Below, in pieces: positions 25,180 to 33,809 of a DNA stretch of 64,000 nucleotides. The notes beneath the pieces were generated by a model. The model worked only from the letters and a program-made list of their open reading frames with translations, searched no databases and was not told where the DNA came from. Every line of letters starts with the position of its first letter. Within the stretch, counting starts at the first letter, position 1. Made by a program: the position numbers and the translations under genes. Source of the stretch: Gammaproteobacteria bacterium (GTDB lineage Bacteria; Pseudomonadota; Gammaproteobacteria; Pseudomonadales; Balneatricaceae); contig JASMLZ010000009.1 of NCBI GenBank assembly GCA_030748435.1, positions 1 to 64,000 of the forward strand, given 5' to 3'.

Positions 25180-25197
25180 TTGGTCTGATTGTTGCTT
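25180..25197 (+). promoter_or_regulatory. Sigma54 (-24/-12) promoter of the Idr-like operon
   Basis: TTGGTCTGATTGTTGCTT has the invariant GG and GC dinucleotides 10 bases apart and a perfect TTGCTT -12 element; the -24 element deviates from TTGGCAC after TTGG. It is 100 bases upstream of the first gene of the operon. Confidence 0.62.
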
Positions 25198-25296
25198 CTA
25201 TAGTAATAGTGGTATAGCCATTACTGCTTATTTGCATGGTGTTTGATGCACCAACCATTTCGGATAGGCAGTTTTTATTAACGTAGGAGGTAACTA

Positions 25297-26403
25297 ATGG
25301 GCATTCGAAAATTTGGAGGCCTATGTCTGGTGTTAGCTGCTGGTGCTCTGAATACAGCAGCAATTAGTGCTGACAATGGTCAAATTGGCGCGTTGCCTGA
25401 TGTAAAGGTTGACGCGGCCAAGGCAGAATTGGGTAAACGGTTATTTTTTGATACGCGCTTGTCTGGTGATGCAGCTATTTCATGTGCTACATGCCATCAA
25501 CCAGAACATGGTTTCGCGCATCCCGACAAGCTGTCACCCGGCTATCCGGGTAATAAGCATTTCCGTAATTCACCAACGGTCATTAACGCTGTTCACAAAA
25601 AGCGTTGGCTGCATGATTCGCGTTTGGGCACCAGTCTTAATGATGTCACGCGCGGTATGTTGACAGAAGATTATTTGATGAATATGGACATGCGGATTAT
25701 GCAGGAACGCCTTAAGCAGGATCCTGTATATGTAGAAATGTTTAAAACAGCCGGTTATGGCGAGCCGTCAAACGGTGCTGTGCGCAAGGCTATTCCTGAG
25801 TACCTGAAAACACTCACTTCCAAGAATGCACCTTTTGACACTGGCAAGATGTCAGCAAGTGCCCAGCGTGGGCAGCAGTTGTTTACTGGTAAGGCGGGTT
25901 GTGTGACTTGTCATAGTGGGGCCAACTTTACCGACCAGGAAGTACATAACACTGGTGTGCCCGAGAACTTCGATATTTTCCGTGATGTAGAACGTCATCA
26001 AGCGTTTATTGCTTATGCCAGCTTTATGGGTGTGGAAAATTATATGAACCTCAAGCGTGACGCTGGTGCACATATATTGACTCACGAAGCTGACCGTTCT
26101 GATATGGGTACTTTCCTGACGCCGAGTTTGCGTGAACTGGTGTATACCGCACCATATATGCATAACGGCATGATCGATACTTTGGACGACGTGGTTGCCT
26201 TCTATAATCAGGGTGGTGGTGTAGACCAGAATAAATCTGAGCTGTTACAGCCGCTTAACTTGAGCAACAAGGAACAGGCTGATCTGGTTGAGTTCTTGAA
26301 GTCCCTATCAGGTGACCCACTGACGTCTGCTGACTATGTATGGCAGGGCCAATACCCCAACGAATACGAAGTCATTGCAGACTGGCGTGCAGTGAAGAAT
26401 TAG
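25297..26403 (+). CDS. Diheme cytochrome c peroxidase family protein (IdrP1-like)
   Basis: The 368-residue periplasmic protein has a Sec signal peptide (about residues 1-25) and two c-type heme sites, CATCH at C63/C66/H67 and CVTCH at C202/C205/H206, in the arrangement of the MauG/bacterial cytochrome c peroxidase family. GYPGNKHFRNSPTV and TPSLRELVYTAPYMHNG are typical surrounding motifs. A strong site, GTAGGAGG, precedes the ATG. It is the first of four tightly packed genes; iodate reductase clusters contain two such peroxidases, thought to remove peroxide formed in iodate reduction. The family alone would allow other peroxidase or oxidase roles. Confidence 0.85.
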   Translation: MGIRKFGGLCLVLAAGALNTAAISADNGQIGALPDVKVDAAKAELGKRLFFDTRLSGDAAISCATCHQPEHGFAHPDKLSPGYPGNKHFRNSPTVINAVHKKRWLHDSRLGTSLNDVTRGMLTEDYLMNMDMRIMQERLKQDPVYVEMFKTAGYGEPSNGAVRKAIPEYLKTLTSKNAPFDTGKMSASAQRGQQLFTGKAGCVTCHSGANFTDQEVHNTGVPENFDIFRDVERHQAFIAYASFMGVENYMNLKRDAGAHILTHEADRSDMGTFLTPSLRELVYTAPYMHNGMIDTLDDVVAFYNQGGGVDQNKSELLQPLNLSNKEQADLVEFLKSLSGDPLTSADYVWQGQYPNEYEVIADWRAVKN

Positions 26404-26419
26404 GGCGCAGGAGGAAAAG

Positions 26420-27595
26420 ATGAAAACATCAATACAAAAAACCTTGCTGGCAAGTGCCGTCATTGGCGTCATGACTATGGGTCTGGCGGCCCCGGCAAGC
26501 GCGGCTCCAGCACCATTGGCGCCGTTAGGATCCATTGACATTCCAGTGCCAGCGGATAACCCTCAAACTGATGCCAAGGTAGCCTTGGGTGAGAAACTGT
26601 TCTTTGACCCCCGTTTGGGTGGTGACGCTTCCGTGTCCTGCGGTACTTGTCACGAGCCTGAGTCCGGCTGGGCCTGGTCAGACTCATTCTCGCGTGGTTA
26701 CCCTGGTACCACTCACTGGCGTAACAGCCAAACTGTTATCAACAGTGCCTATTATGGCAAGCTATTTTGGGCTGGTGCCGCTGCATCGCTGGAAAAGCAA
26801 GCCAAGTCAGCTGCCAAAGGTGGCGTAGCAGGCAATGGTGAAAATGACATTATGGAAGCACGTTTGGCACTGATTCCTGAATATGTGGATGCTTTCCGCG
26901 AAGTATTCGGTGATGAATGGCCACTGATTGGTAATGCCTGGAAGGCTATTGCTGCTTATGAGCGTACTCTGGTACAGACCGATACACCTCTGGACAAATA
27001 TCTGGAAGGCGATGCCTCAGCCTTAACTGAAGAGCAAGTAAGAGGTAAGGCTCTGTTTGAAGGTAAGGCCGGATGTATTAGCTGTCATAGTGGGGCTTTA
27101 GCTTCTGACGACGCCTTCCATAATATCGGCGTGCCTTATGCTACGCGTTGGGACGAAGATGGTTTGGCGCAAATTACCTTCCGTTTTGAGCAGTATGCCA
27201 AGGGTGTGACTGAGGATTTGTATCGTAACGTGAAGGACGATATGGGTTTGTATTATCGCAGTAAGTTCAAGAGCGATAAGGGCAAATTCCGTACGCCATC
27301 ACTGCGCTACACCATGTATACCGCTCCTTACATGCATAACGGTGCCTTCTTTACCCTGGAAGAAGTGGTTGACTTCTACAACGAGGGTGGATTTGACGAA
27401 GATGGGCGTACTACGGACTGGCCAGAAAACAAGTCGCCTCTGATTAAGCCTCTGGGCTTAACTGATGAGGAAAAAGAAGACTTGGTTGCTTTCCTGGAAG
27501 CCTTCTCTGGCGATGAAATCTTGATTGAAAAACCAGACCTTCCTGACTATGCACCCTTGTTCAGCGAGGCTGAGCTAATGGAGGTGAAAAAATGA
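26420..27595 (+). CDS. Diheme cytochrome c peroxidase family protein (IdrP2-like)
   Basis: The 391-residue periplasmic protein has a signal peptide ending near APASA and two heme sites, CGTCH at C74/C77/H78 and CISCH at C219/C222/H223. It shares the GYPGTTHWRNSQTV and TPSLRYTMYTAPYMHNG motifs with the preceding gene, so the two are divergent paralogues. It begins 16 bases after the first peroxidase and its stop overlaps the start of the Rieske gene (ATGA), showing translational coupling. Paired peroxidases beside a Rieske and an arsenite-oxidase-like subunit are the hallmark of iodate reductase loci. Confidence 0.85.
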   Translation: MKTSIQKTLLASAVIGVMTMGLAAPASAAPAPLAPLGSIDIPVPADNPQTDAKVALGEKLFFDPRLGGDASVSCGTCHEPESGWAWSDSFSRGYPGTTHWRNSQTVINSAYYGKLFWAGAAASLEKQAKSAAKGGVAGNGENDIMEARLALIPEYVDAFREVFGDEWPLIGNAWKAIAAYERTLVQTDTPLDKYLEGDASALTEEQVRGKALFEGKAGCISCHSGALASDDAFHNIGVPYATRWDEDGLAQITFRFEQYAKGVTEDLYRNVKDDMGLYYRSKFKSDKGKFRTPSLRYTMYTAPYMHNGAFFTLEEVVDFYNEGGFDEDGRTTDWPENKSPLIKPLGLTDEEKEDLVAFLEAFSGDEILIEKPDLPDYAPLFSEAELMEVKK

Positions 27596-28191
27596 GTATT
27601 TTTTCCAAACTAAAAGACCAAACCAAGGATAAGGACAGTGCTGAAGAGCATGGCAAATGCATGCTCTCACGACGTAATTTCCTGATGTACGGTAGTGCTT
27701 CTTTGGCTGCTGCCAGCACCGTAACGGTAACCTTGTTCCCAGGTACCGCCCAGGCTGAACAGATGAAGGCCCGAGTGGTTGGCTACCCACGTAAACTGGT
27801 AGCCAAGCTGAGTGAAATGAAAGATCACCAGCCCATTGCTTTCAACTACCCGGATGACGGCCCGAATTCTCAAGCCATGATTGTCAAGATGGCCGGTGTT
27901 CAGGCTGGTGGTGGTGTTGGTGCCGCCCGGGATATTGTGGCCTTTAACTACCTTTGTACCCATCAGGGTGGTCCTTTGGTGGGGTCCTATAAGGCCACCG
28001 GAGAGCACCGTACACTGGGCCAATGTCCATTGCATTTATCCACTTTCGATTTGCGCCGCCATGGCATTATTGTTTCCGGTCAAGCCTATCAAAGTCTACC
28101 TCAGGTTCTGCTTGAAGTGGATGGTGATGAGGTTTACGCCGTAGGCATGATGGGGCTGATTTTCGGCCGCAACAGTAACATGAGCAGCTAA
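27592..28191 (+). CDS. Rieske iron-sulfur subunit with Tat signal (IdrB/AioB-like)
   Basis: The 199-residue protein has a twin-arginine signal near residue 24 (LSRRNFLMYGS) and a hydrophobic stretch, followed by a Rieske domain with C122-x-H124 (CTHQGG) and C145-x2-H148 (CPLHLSTFD), the ligands of a [2Fe-2S] cluster. AioB and IdrB are small Rieske subunits exported by the Tat pathway together with their molybdenum partner. The partner gene follows after 12 bases. It would carry electrons between the molybdenum subunit and periplasmic cytochromes. Confidence 0.9.
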   Translation: MSIFSKLKDQTKDKDSAEEHGKCMLSRRNFLMYGSASLAAASTVTVTLFPGTAQAEQMKARVVGYPRKLVAKLSEMKDHQPIAFNYPDDGPNSQAMIVKMAGVQAGGGVGAARDIVAFNYLCTHQGGPLVGSYKATGEHRTLGQCPLHLSTFDLRRHGIIVSGQAYQSLPQVLLEVDGDEVYAVGMMGLIFGRNSNMSS

Positions 28192-28203
28192 TAGGAGGAA
28201 ATT

Positions 28204-30909
28204 ATGAGTACTGACTACTATTTGCCTGAAGACAGCGCCCCGTTGCCTCCAGTTCATGCGGAGGTCATGACCACCGCCTGTGATTACTGCGTTGTAGCCT
28301 GTGGTTACAAGGTATACCGTTGGCCGGTTGGTTCCGGTGATGGTGGCCTGCAGGCCAGCCAAAATGCTTTTGGCGTTGACTTCCCAAGTTCTGCTTTGCA
28401 GTCCTGGGTAGCACCAGCACAGCACAATATTGTGATGCACAAGCAGATGCCACACAATGTGGTTATCGTGCCTGACAAAGACACCAAGTATGTTAACACT
28501 AACGGTGACTCTTCTATGCGTGGCGGTTTGATCGCCCAGAAGTGTTATAACCCGAAAACCCCAACTCGCGATCGCTTGACCACACCACTGATGCGTATTT
28601 TTGGTACCTTGCAGCCGGTAAGTTGGGAAATGGCTTTGGATGTTGCCGCTCAGGTGGGTCGCCATGTGATTGAAAATCATGGTGCCAACGCCTATGGTGT
28701 AAAGACCTTTTCATATCAGTATATTGAAAATACTTATGCGGTCACCAAGTACGCTTTACGGCATGTGAATACCGCTAACTTTACCTTCCATGACACACCG
28801 TCGGATGTGACATCTACACCGGGCTTCCGGGATGCTGGTTTTGATAACTTTGGGCCCAGCTACGAAGATTGGGGTAGTGCCGATACCCTGATGATTTGTG
28901 GTACTGACCCATATGAAACCAAGACCATTATCTTTACCCAGCATATTATGCCTGCCATTTATCGTGGAATGAAGGTGATTATGTTGAATCCTCGCGAGAC
29001 CGCAGGTGTGGCCTTTGTGAAGAAGATGGGTGGTCTGCATATCGACCTCTTGCCGGGTACTGATAATCTGGTAGTAGGTGCTATCACACGTCATATTCTG
29101 GAGCAGGGATGGGAAGATACAGAATGGCTGAAAAAATGGGTTAACAATAAGTGGGAATCCAATTCCGGCTTTGGTCAGGGTACCCGTAACACGCCATGGC
29201 AGTGGCGCAGTACCTGGGGCAAATTCCAAACCAAGGGTTGGGAAGACTACAAGAAGTGGGTCAGCTCCCAACCGGAATTTGAAGCTGAGTACGCTGCTGG
29301 AGTGGCTGGCATTGATGTTGCCAAGATTTATCAGGCAGCTGAATGGATGGCCAAGCCCAAGGCTGATGGAGGGCGTGTCAAGACTTCTATTGGTATTGAG
29401 AAAGGCTTCTACTGGAGTAACAATACCGCCAATACCAATGCCATTTCTTCTCTGGCTACCATCTGTGGTACTGGTGGTCGTCCTGGACAGGTGGTGGGTC
29501 GCTTTGGTGGTCACCAGCGTGGCGGACAAAGCGGTGGTAGCTACCCCCGTAACAAGTCTCCTGAGAAGGTGGAAGGACGCCGCAGAAGGTCTCTGGATAC
29601 AGACCGTTGGACCTATTCCGGCCATACGCGCTTTGCTCACGTTATTGGTACCACCTGGATTCAATCCATGTGTGGTTCACAGGGCCTGCAGCGCAAGTTT
29701 ACTGAACTGGTCAGCAACAACCCGAATCAGATAATGAGCTATGATCGTCAGGAAATCATTGATTCCTTGAAGGCACGGGCTGATTCTGGTGGTATGGTTG
29801 TGATTAATCAGGATATTTATCTGCGTGATCCAATTGGTGCCCGTTTTGCCGATATTGTTTTCCCTGCCGCAACCTGGGGCGAAGAAGACTTTATGCGTGC
29901 CAATGGCGAACGTCGCTTGCGCCTGTATCAGAAGTTTTATGACGCACCGGGTAATGCCAAGCCAGACTGGTGGATCATTTCCCAACTGGCCAAGCAAATG
30001 GGCTACGACGGCTTTGACTGGAAGAACTCCAATGACGTGGCTGAAGAAGCTTCTCGCTTTAGTCGTGGCAGCCGCAAGGCCTTCCATATGATCAAGATTG
30101 CCGCTCATGCCGAGGGCAAGACCCTGCATGAAAAGTTGCGTGAATTTGGTACTGATGGCATTCAAGGACCGGTATTCTACAACTATGAAACCAAGGAATT
30201 GGTGGGTACCAAGCGTTTGCATGACACCGAGCTCGAGCATGACAAGGCCGCTATTAAGCGTCTGGGTCTGGATAATGGGCCGCAGGGTGCCAATATAGTG
30301 AGTAAGAAGTTTAGTCACTTTAACTCCCAGACAGGCAAAATCAATATCCAGAAGCACCCTTGGGGTTTGTTCTCTGACTTCTGGGAGTGGTTATCGCCCA
30401 AGGATGATGAACTCTGGTTCAACAATGGTCGCATCAATGAAATTTGGCAATCCGGTTTTGATGATGTGGAACGCCGCCCATATACCCGCCAGCGCTGGCC
30501 TGAAAACTGGGTGGAAATCCACCCGGACGATGCCGCCAAACGTGGCATCGAATCTGGTGATCAGGTGATGATGTACTCTGACCGGGTAGTGCAGGTGAAG
30601 GATACCGTGTTGGGTGTGGACAGTGGTCACTTCCAGTTCTCGGAACTGATGAAGCGAGGCCATATTGACCTGCAAAAGGCCGCGGTAACTGCTATAGCTA
30701 TTGTTACTCCAGCCGTGAAGAAAGGCGTATTGTATGCCAATATGATTGACATGCGTCAGCCTTCCAACGCACTGGGTGCTCGCATAGTGGATAATATTTC
30801 TGGTAACTACAACTTTAAGATGGGTGTGTCCAAGATCAAAAAACTTGGGGCATCCAAATATAAGTCCGAGTTCCGGAGCATGTCCTTTGCACCACGTAAT
30901 ATAGTCTAG
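28204..30909 (+). CDS. Molybdopterin oxidoreductase, arsenite oxidase/iodate reductase large subunit family (IdrA-like)
   Basis: The 901-residue protein has no signal peptide of its own and would be exported with the Tat-borne Rieske protein. Near the N-terminus it has C26-x2-C29-x3-C33 and then S104 before MRGG, the C-x2-C-x3-C-x70-S pattern that binds a [3Fe-4S] cluster in AioA. The segment GRFGGHQRGGQSGG keeps an Arg and His at the AioA substrate site, but the stretch PSDVTSTPGFRDAGFDNF seems to lack the His and Glu of AioA (alignment from memory). This, together with two adjacent peroxidases, favours iodate reductase over arsenite oxidase. The ATG has a strong AGGAGG site. A terminator follows. 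Confidence 0.85.
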   Translation: MSTDYYLPEDSAPLPPVHAEVMTTACDYCVVACGYKVYRWPVGSGDGGLQASQNAFGVDFPSSALQSWVAPAQHNIVMHKQMPHNVVIVPDKDTKYVNTNGDSSMRGGLIAQKCYNPKTPTRDRLTTPLMRIFGTLQPVSWEMALDVAAQVGRHVIENHGANAYGVKTFSYQYIENTYAVTKYALRHVNTANFTFHDTPSDVTSTPGFRDAGFDNFGPSYEDWGSADTLMICGTDPYETKTIIFTQHIMPAIYRGMKVIMLNPRETAGVAFVKKMGGLHIDLLPGTDNLVVGAITRHILEQGWEDTEWLKKWVNNKWESNSGFGQGTRNTPWQWRSTWGKFQTKGWEDYKKWVSSQPEFEAEYAAGVAGIDVAKIYQAAEWMAKPKADGGRVKTSIGIEKGFYWSNNTANTNAISSLATICGTGGRPGQVVGRFGGHQRGGQSGGSYPRNKSPEKVEGRRRRSLDTDRWTYSGHTRFAHVIGTTWIQSMCGSQGLQRKFTELVSNNPNQIMSYDRQEIIDSLKARADSGGMVVINQDIYLRDPIGARFADIVFPAATWGEEDFMRANGERRLRLYQKFYDAPGNAKPDWWIISQLAKQMGYDGFDWKNSNDVAEEASRFSRGSRKAFHMIKIAAHAEGKTLHEKLREFGTDGIQGPVFYNYETKELVGTKRLHDTELEHDKAAIKRLGLDNGPQGANIVSKKFSHFNSQTGKINIQKHPWGLFSDFWEWLSPKDDELWFNNGRINEIWQSGFDDVERRPYTRQRWPENWVEIHPDDAAKRGIESGDQVMMYSDRVVQVKDTVLGVDSGHFQFSELMKRGHIDLQKAAVTAIAIVTPAVKKGVLYANMIDMRQPSNALGARIVDNISGNYNFKMGVSKIKKLGASKYKSEFRSMSFAPRNIV

Positions 30910-30922
30910 CTATAGACGCTAT

Positions 30923-30950
30923 AAAAAAACGCCTGCGGGCGTTTTTTTTT
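30923..30950 (+). terminator. Rho-independent terminator after the IdrA-like gene
   Basis: AACGCC-TGCG-GGCGTT is followed by eight or more T and preceded by a run of A, so it may work in both directions. It closes the respiratory island. Confidence 0.9.
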
Positions 30951-31247
30951 GCCTGTTGGAAAGTGATTTAAACACCATCATGGAGCCTACGTAAAACTTG
31001 TTATGGCCAGAAGTCCAGTCCTGCGGTGATCGTTAACTTATTGATTCTATTTATTATAAATGGCTTTGCCTCGCTCGCTATGATGGCTTTATAAATATTT
31101 GAGGCCTGCTTGCGCTTGCTTATTCAGGAATTTGATGATCGGAATATAAATTATCGCGCGTATAAAGGCGGTAATTGACCATCCATGCCCTTTGCCGAGC
31201 AGGTGAATATGTTATGATTCCAGCTGTTATAAATTTGGAAAACCATC

Positions 31248-32570
31248 ATGGAAAATAGCCGCCTTCGCTTCACTCTTGATCAGGAACTCCATGCTCGACC
31301 TTATATACCGCTGACCAATAATTTGCGGGTTTTTCAGTTCGCTTTTTATACTGGAGAGGAAGAACCACAAGCAGAGTGGAGCCACTTATGCCAGTACTTG
31401 GCTAACCTGAATGCCCCTGAGTTACCCATGCCAACAGACAAATTTTTTGTAGTGGATGTTGGTGATATTACCTTGCGTTATGAGCGCCATACGGAATTTA
31501 CATCCCTGACCCTAATCTATAAAGATGCTATAGCCAGCAACCCGTCAGATGGCCGGCCCCTATTATTTACCGATACGGCAACGAGCAGCATTCCCGAGCA
31601 CCTGATACAGACTTTTCCGGGTCAACTTCTGGTGGCTAATTGGATTGAAATGGTCCCTGACTTGCATAATGTTCAGGCAGCCGATATCCAGACTTTATTT
31701 GGCCACAGTAACTTTGCCGCCTGTGGCTTGCCCAATGGGCAAGGCAAAGTGTTTATGTCTTTTAAACTAGACCATAGTCATTTTGCTGATGATGGCTTTA
31801 GCAGGGTGTTAATTGAAAACCCTGACTTAAAACCACTGCGAGCGGGTCGTTTGGTGCAACGTATTATCGAGGTTGAGGTGTATCGGGTGTTTGCCCTGTT
31901 GTCTCTGCCACTGGTACGTGAGCAAATGGTGGAACTGGGACGTTTGGAACAGGAAATTACCTGCATTAGTGAGGCCATGACTCACAGTGGCCTGGAAGAA
32001 GATGGTGCATCCGTTTTGTCTGGTGAACTCGAGCGTTTGTCTATGGTATCAGCTGGTATCGAGAAGATTGCGGCACGCACGGATTATCGATTAGCGGCCA
32101 CTCGAGCCTACGATATGCTGGTGCAGCGCCGGGTAGAAGAATTACGTGAGATTCGGCTTGAGTCCTATCAAACTATAAATGAGTTTCTGCAGCGTCGATT
32201 AGCACCAGCTATACGCACCTGTGAGGCTGTATCAAGACGTATCGATTCCCTTGCCACGCGCGCTAACCGAGTTAACAATCTACTACGTACACGTATTGAG
32301 ATGCGGATCCAAACCCAGAATCATGACTTGCTGCGTTCCATGGAAAGCCGGGCAAGGGCACAATTACGTCTGCAAGAAATGGTTGAGGGCCTGTCTATTG
32401 CAGCGATCACCTACTATGTTATCAGCCTGTTAGGTTATCTGCTAAAAGGTATTAAGCCAGATCTATTACCATGGGCGCCTAGCAGCATACAAGCGGCCGC
32501 TGTGCCCTTGGTTGCATTGCTAATCTGGCTCAGTATTGGGGTGGTCCGCAAACAGTTGAAAGATCATTGA
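31248..32570 (+). CDS. DUF3422 family membrane-anchored protein
   Basis: The 440-residue protein begins with ENSRLRFTLDQELHARPY; the HARPY-type N-terminus is characteristic of DUF3422. Residues about 220-380 are charged and helical, probably a coiled coil, and two hydrophobic helices lie near the C-terminus (about 385-405 and 410-432), followed by a basic tail. Function is unknown; the topology suggests a cytoplasmic domain anchored to the inner membrane. It is a monocistronic gene on the far side of the terminator and nothing links it to the respiratory cluster. Confidence 0.85.
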   Translation: MENSRLRFTLDQELHARPYIPLTNNLRVFQFAFYTGEEEPQAEWSHLCQYLANLNAPELPMPTDKFFVVDVGDITLRYERHTEFTSLTLIYKDAIASNPSDGRPLLFTDTATSSIPEHLIQTFPGQLLVANWIEMVPDLHNVQAADIQTLFGHSNFAACGLPNGQGKVFMSFKLDHSHFADDGFSRVLIENPDLKPLRAGRLVQRIIEVEVYRVFALLSLPLVREQMVELGRLEQEITCISEAMTHSGLEEDGASVLSGELERLSMVSAGIEKIAARTDYRLAATRAYDMLVQRRVEELREIRLESYQTINEFLQRRLAPAIRTCEAVSRRIDSLATRANRVNNLLRTRIEMRIQTQNHDLLRSMESRARAQLRLQEMVEGLSIAAITYYVISLLGYLLKGIKPDLLPWAPSSIQAAAVPLVALLIWLSIGVVRKQLKDH

Positions 32571-32962
32571 TGGGCACAGCTAATACTCTGTTTTCCGCTT
32601 TTAAAGGCGGTTTCTGAAACGACTCCAGTTTAGTTATTTTAGTGTGGCTGCTGATAGATAGAATTTTGCCTTTCTGGTGTCATGGTTGATTACCAGCGGG
32701 GGGTGAAAGCAGCATTGTAGTTGTTGATTAGCATAGGAAATGGCCGGTTAAAAAGCTCTACCACTTTAGGGCCAAGTCTATGCTTCTAAAGTGTTATGGG
32801 TGAATAGTCATGTGGCAATCTATGACAGTAAGTGCGCTGGAAGAGTTGACTTTACTGCTTTTGCCAAGACAGAAGTGCGCATACCATATACGCTCTTTGG
32901 GTATAGTTGTTTATTTAATATTATGTTCGGCTTATAAAGCTTCGTATCTAAACTAAATAAAG
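32571..32962. other. Intergenic, no gene seen
   Basis: About 390 bases between the DUF3422 gene and the first TetR gene. Reading frames on both strands are short and I see no RNA gene or strong terminator. It must contain the TetR promoter, which ends at the operator at 32973. Confidence 0.6.
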
Positions 32963-32972
32963 TTGAAATATC

Positions 32973-32984
32973 AGACGATCGTCT
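32973..32984. promoter_or_regulatory. TetR operator, site 1
   Basis: AGACGATCGTCT is a perfect 12-base palindrome located 14 bases upstream of the first AcuR-like regulator start, as expected for autorepression. Related sites are at 33668, 35181 and 35862. Confidence 0.65.
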
Positions 32985-32998
32985 ATACAATCTCGCGA

Positions 32999-33640
32999 AT
33001 GTCTAAAGTAACCGCCTTAAAACAGGGTCGTGGTCGACCCAGCAAAAGCGCCCAAGAGGTTGAAGAAAACCGCCAGCGCCTTATCTCTATTGGTGTCGCA
33101 CTATTGACCAGAAAAGGTTTTGGTGCCACTGGTTTGGATGAGGTCACTAAAAAAGCCGGGTTACCCAAGGGGTCCTTTTATGCTTACTTTGACAGTAAAG
33201 AAGCCTTTGGCTTAGCGCTAATTGACTCCTATGCTCGGTTTTTTAATGATATGTTGGATAGCTCCTATCTGAATAAAACCTATACTCCTTTGCAGCGAGT
33301 TGAGAATTTTATTATGGAGGCGCGCTTCAATATGGCCAAATACGATTTTAATCGTGGCTGTTTGGTGGGCAATTTGGGCATGGAAATTTACGCTTTGCCT
33401 GGGGTTTACCGGCAACGGTTGGTGGATGTGTTTTGTGAGTGGCAACACAAGACCGAGACCTGTTTGCTGGCGGCTCAAGCGTTAGGAGAAATAGCACCGA
33501 ATATAGACTGTGCCGCGCGGGCAGAATTATTTTGGATTGGTTGGGAAGGGGCTATTTTACGGGCTAAGCTGGAACGCCGAGCGGCCCCTATTGATGTCTT
33601 TAAAGCTGATTTTTTGACGAATTTACAGTTACAGAGCTGA
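32999..33640 (+). CDS. TetR family regulator, AcuR-like (copy 1)
   Basis: The 213-residue repressor starts at [17 protein letters not shown]. It has a TetR helix-turn-helix in residues about 20-75 ([37 protein letters not shown]). The C-terminal part contains [16 protein letters not shown] and [17 protein letters not shown], strongly reminiscent of AcuR, the regulator of acrylate/DMSP genes in Rhodobacter. The ATG at 32999 is preferred, since an in-frame TTG at 32963 would put the operator inside the coding region. It is nearly identical to the gene at 35206. Confidence 0.87.
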   Translation: MSKVTALKQGRGRPSKSAQEVEENRQRLISIGVALLTRKGFGATGLDEVTKKAGLPKGSFYAYFDSKEAFGLALIDSYARFFNDMLDSSYLNKTYTPLQRVENFIMEARFNMAKYDFNRGCLVGNLGMEIYALPGVYRQRLVDVFCEWQHKTETCLLAAQALGEIAPNIDCAARAELFWIGWEGAILRAKLERRAAPIDVFKADFLTNLQLQS

Positions 33641-33667
33641 TTGGGGAAAATTTTTTCATTAATTAAT

Positions 33668-33679
33668 AGACGAATGTCT
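33668..33679. promoter_or_regulatory. TetR operator, site 2
   Basis: AGACGAATGTCT, flanked as TAGACGAATGTCTA, is a close match to site 1. It lies 131 bases upstream of the PepSY membrane protein start and just after the first TetR gene, so it probably controls the PepSY gene. Confidence 0.6.
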
Positions 33680-33809
33680 AAAAAATATAAAATTAATCTA
33701 TTCACTGCCGTAAGTGTCTGAAATTTGTCGTTGGTAAAGCTTAGGTAAAGCAAACGTCACCATTGTTCGGAGACTGCTTGTCGGGGATGTGGAATAGTGG
33801 GAGTAAATA

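Noticed and set aside
25297-30909. Classical arsenite oxidase operon (aioBA)
   Set aside because: The two adjacent diheme peroxidases and the apparent loss of two arsenite-site residues speak against it; no arsenic regulator or ars genes are near. It is kept as the main alternative.
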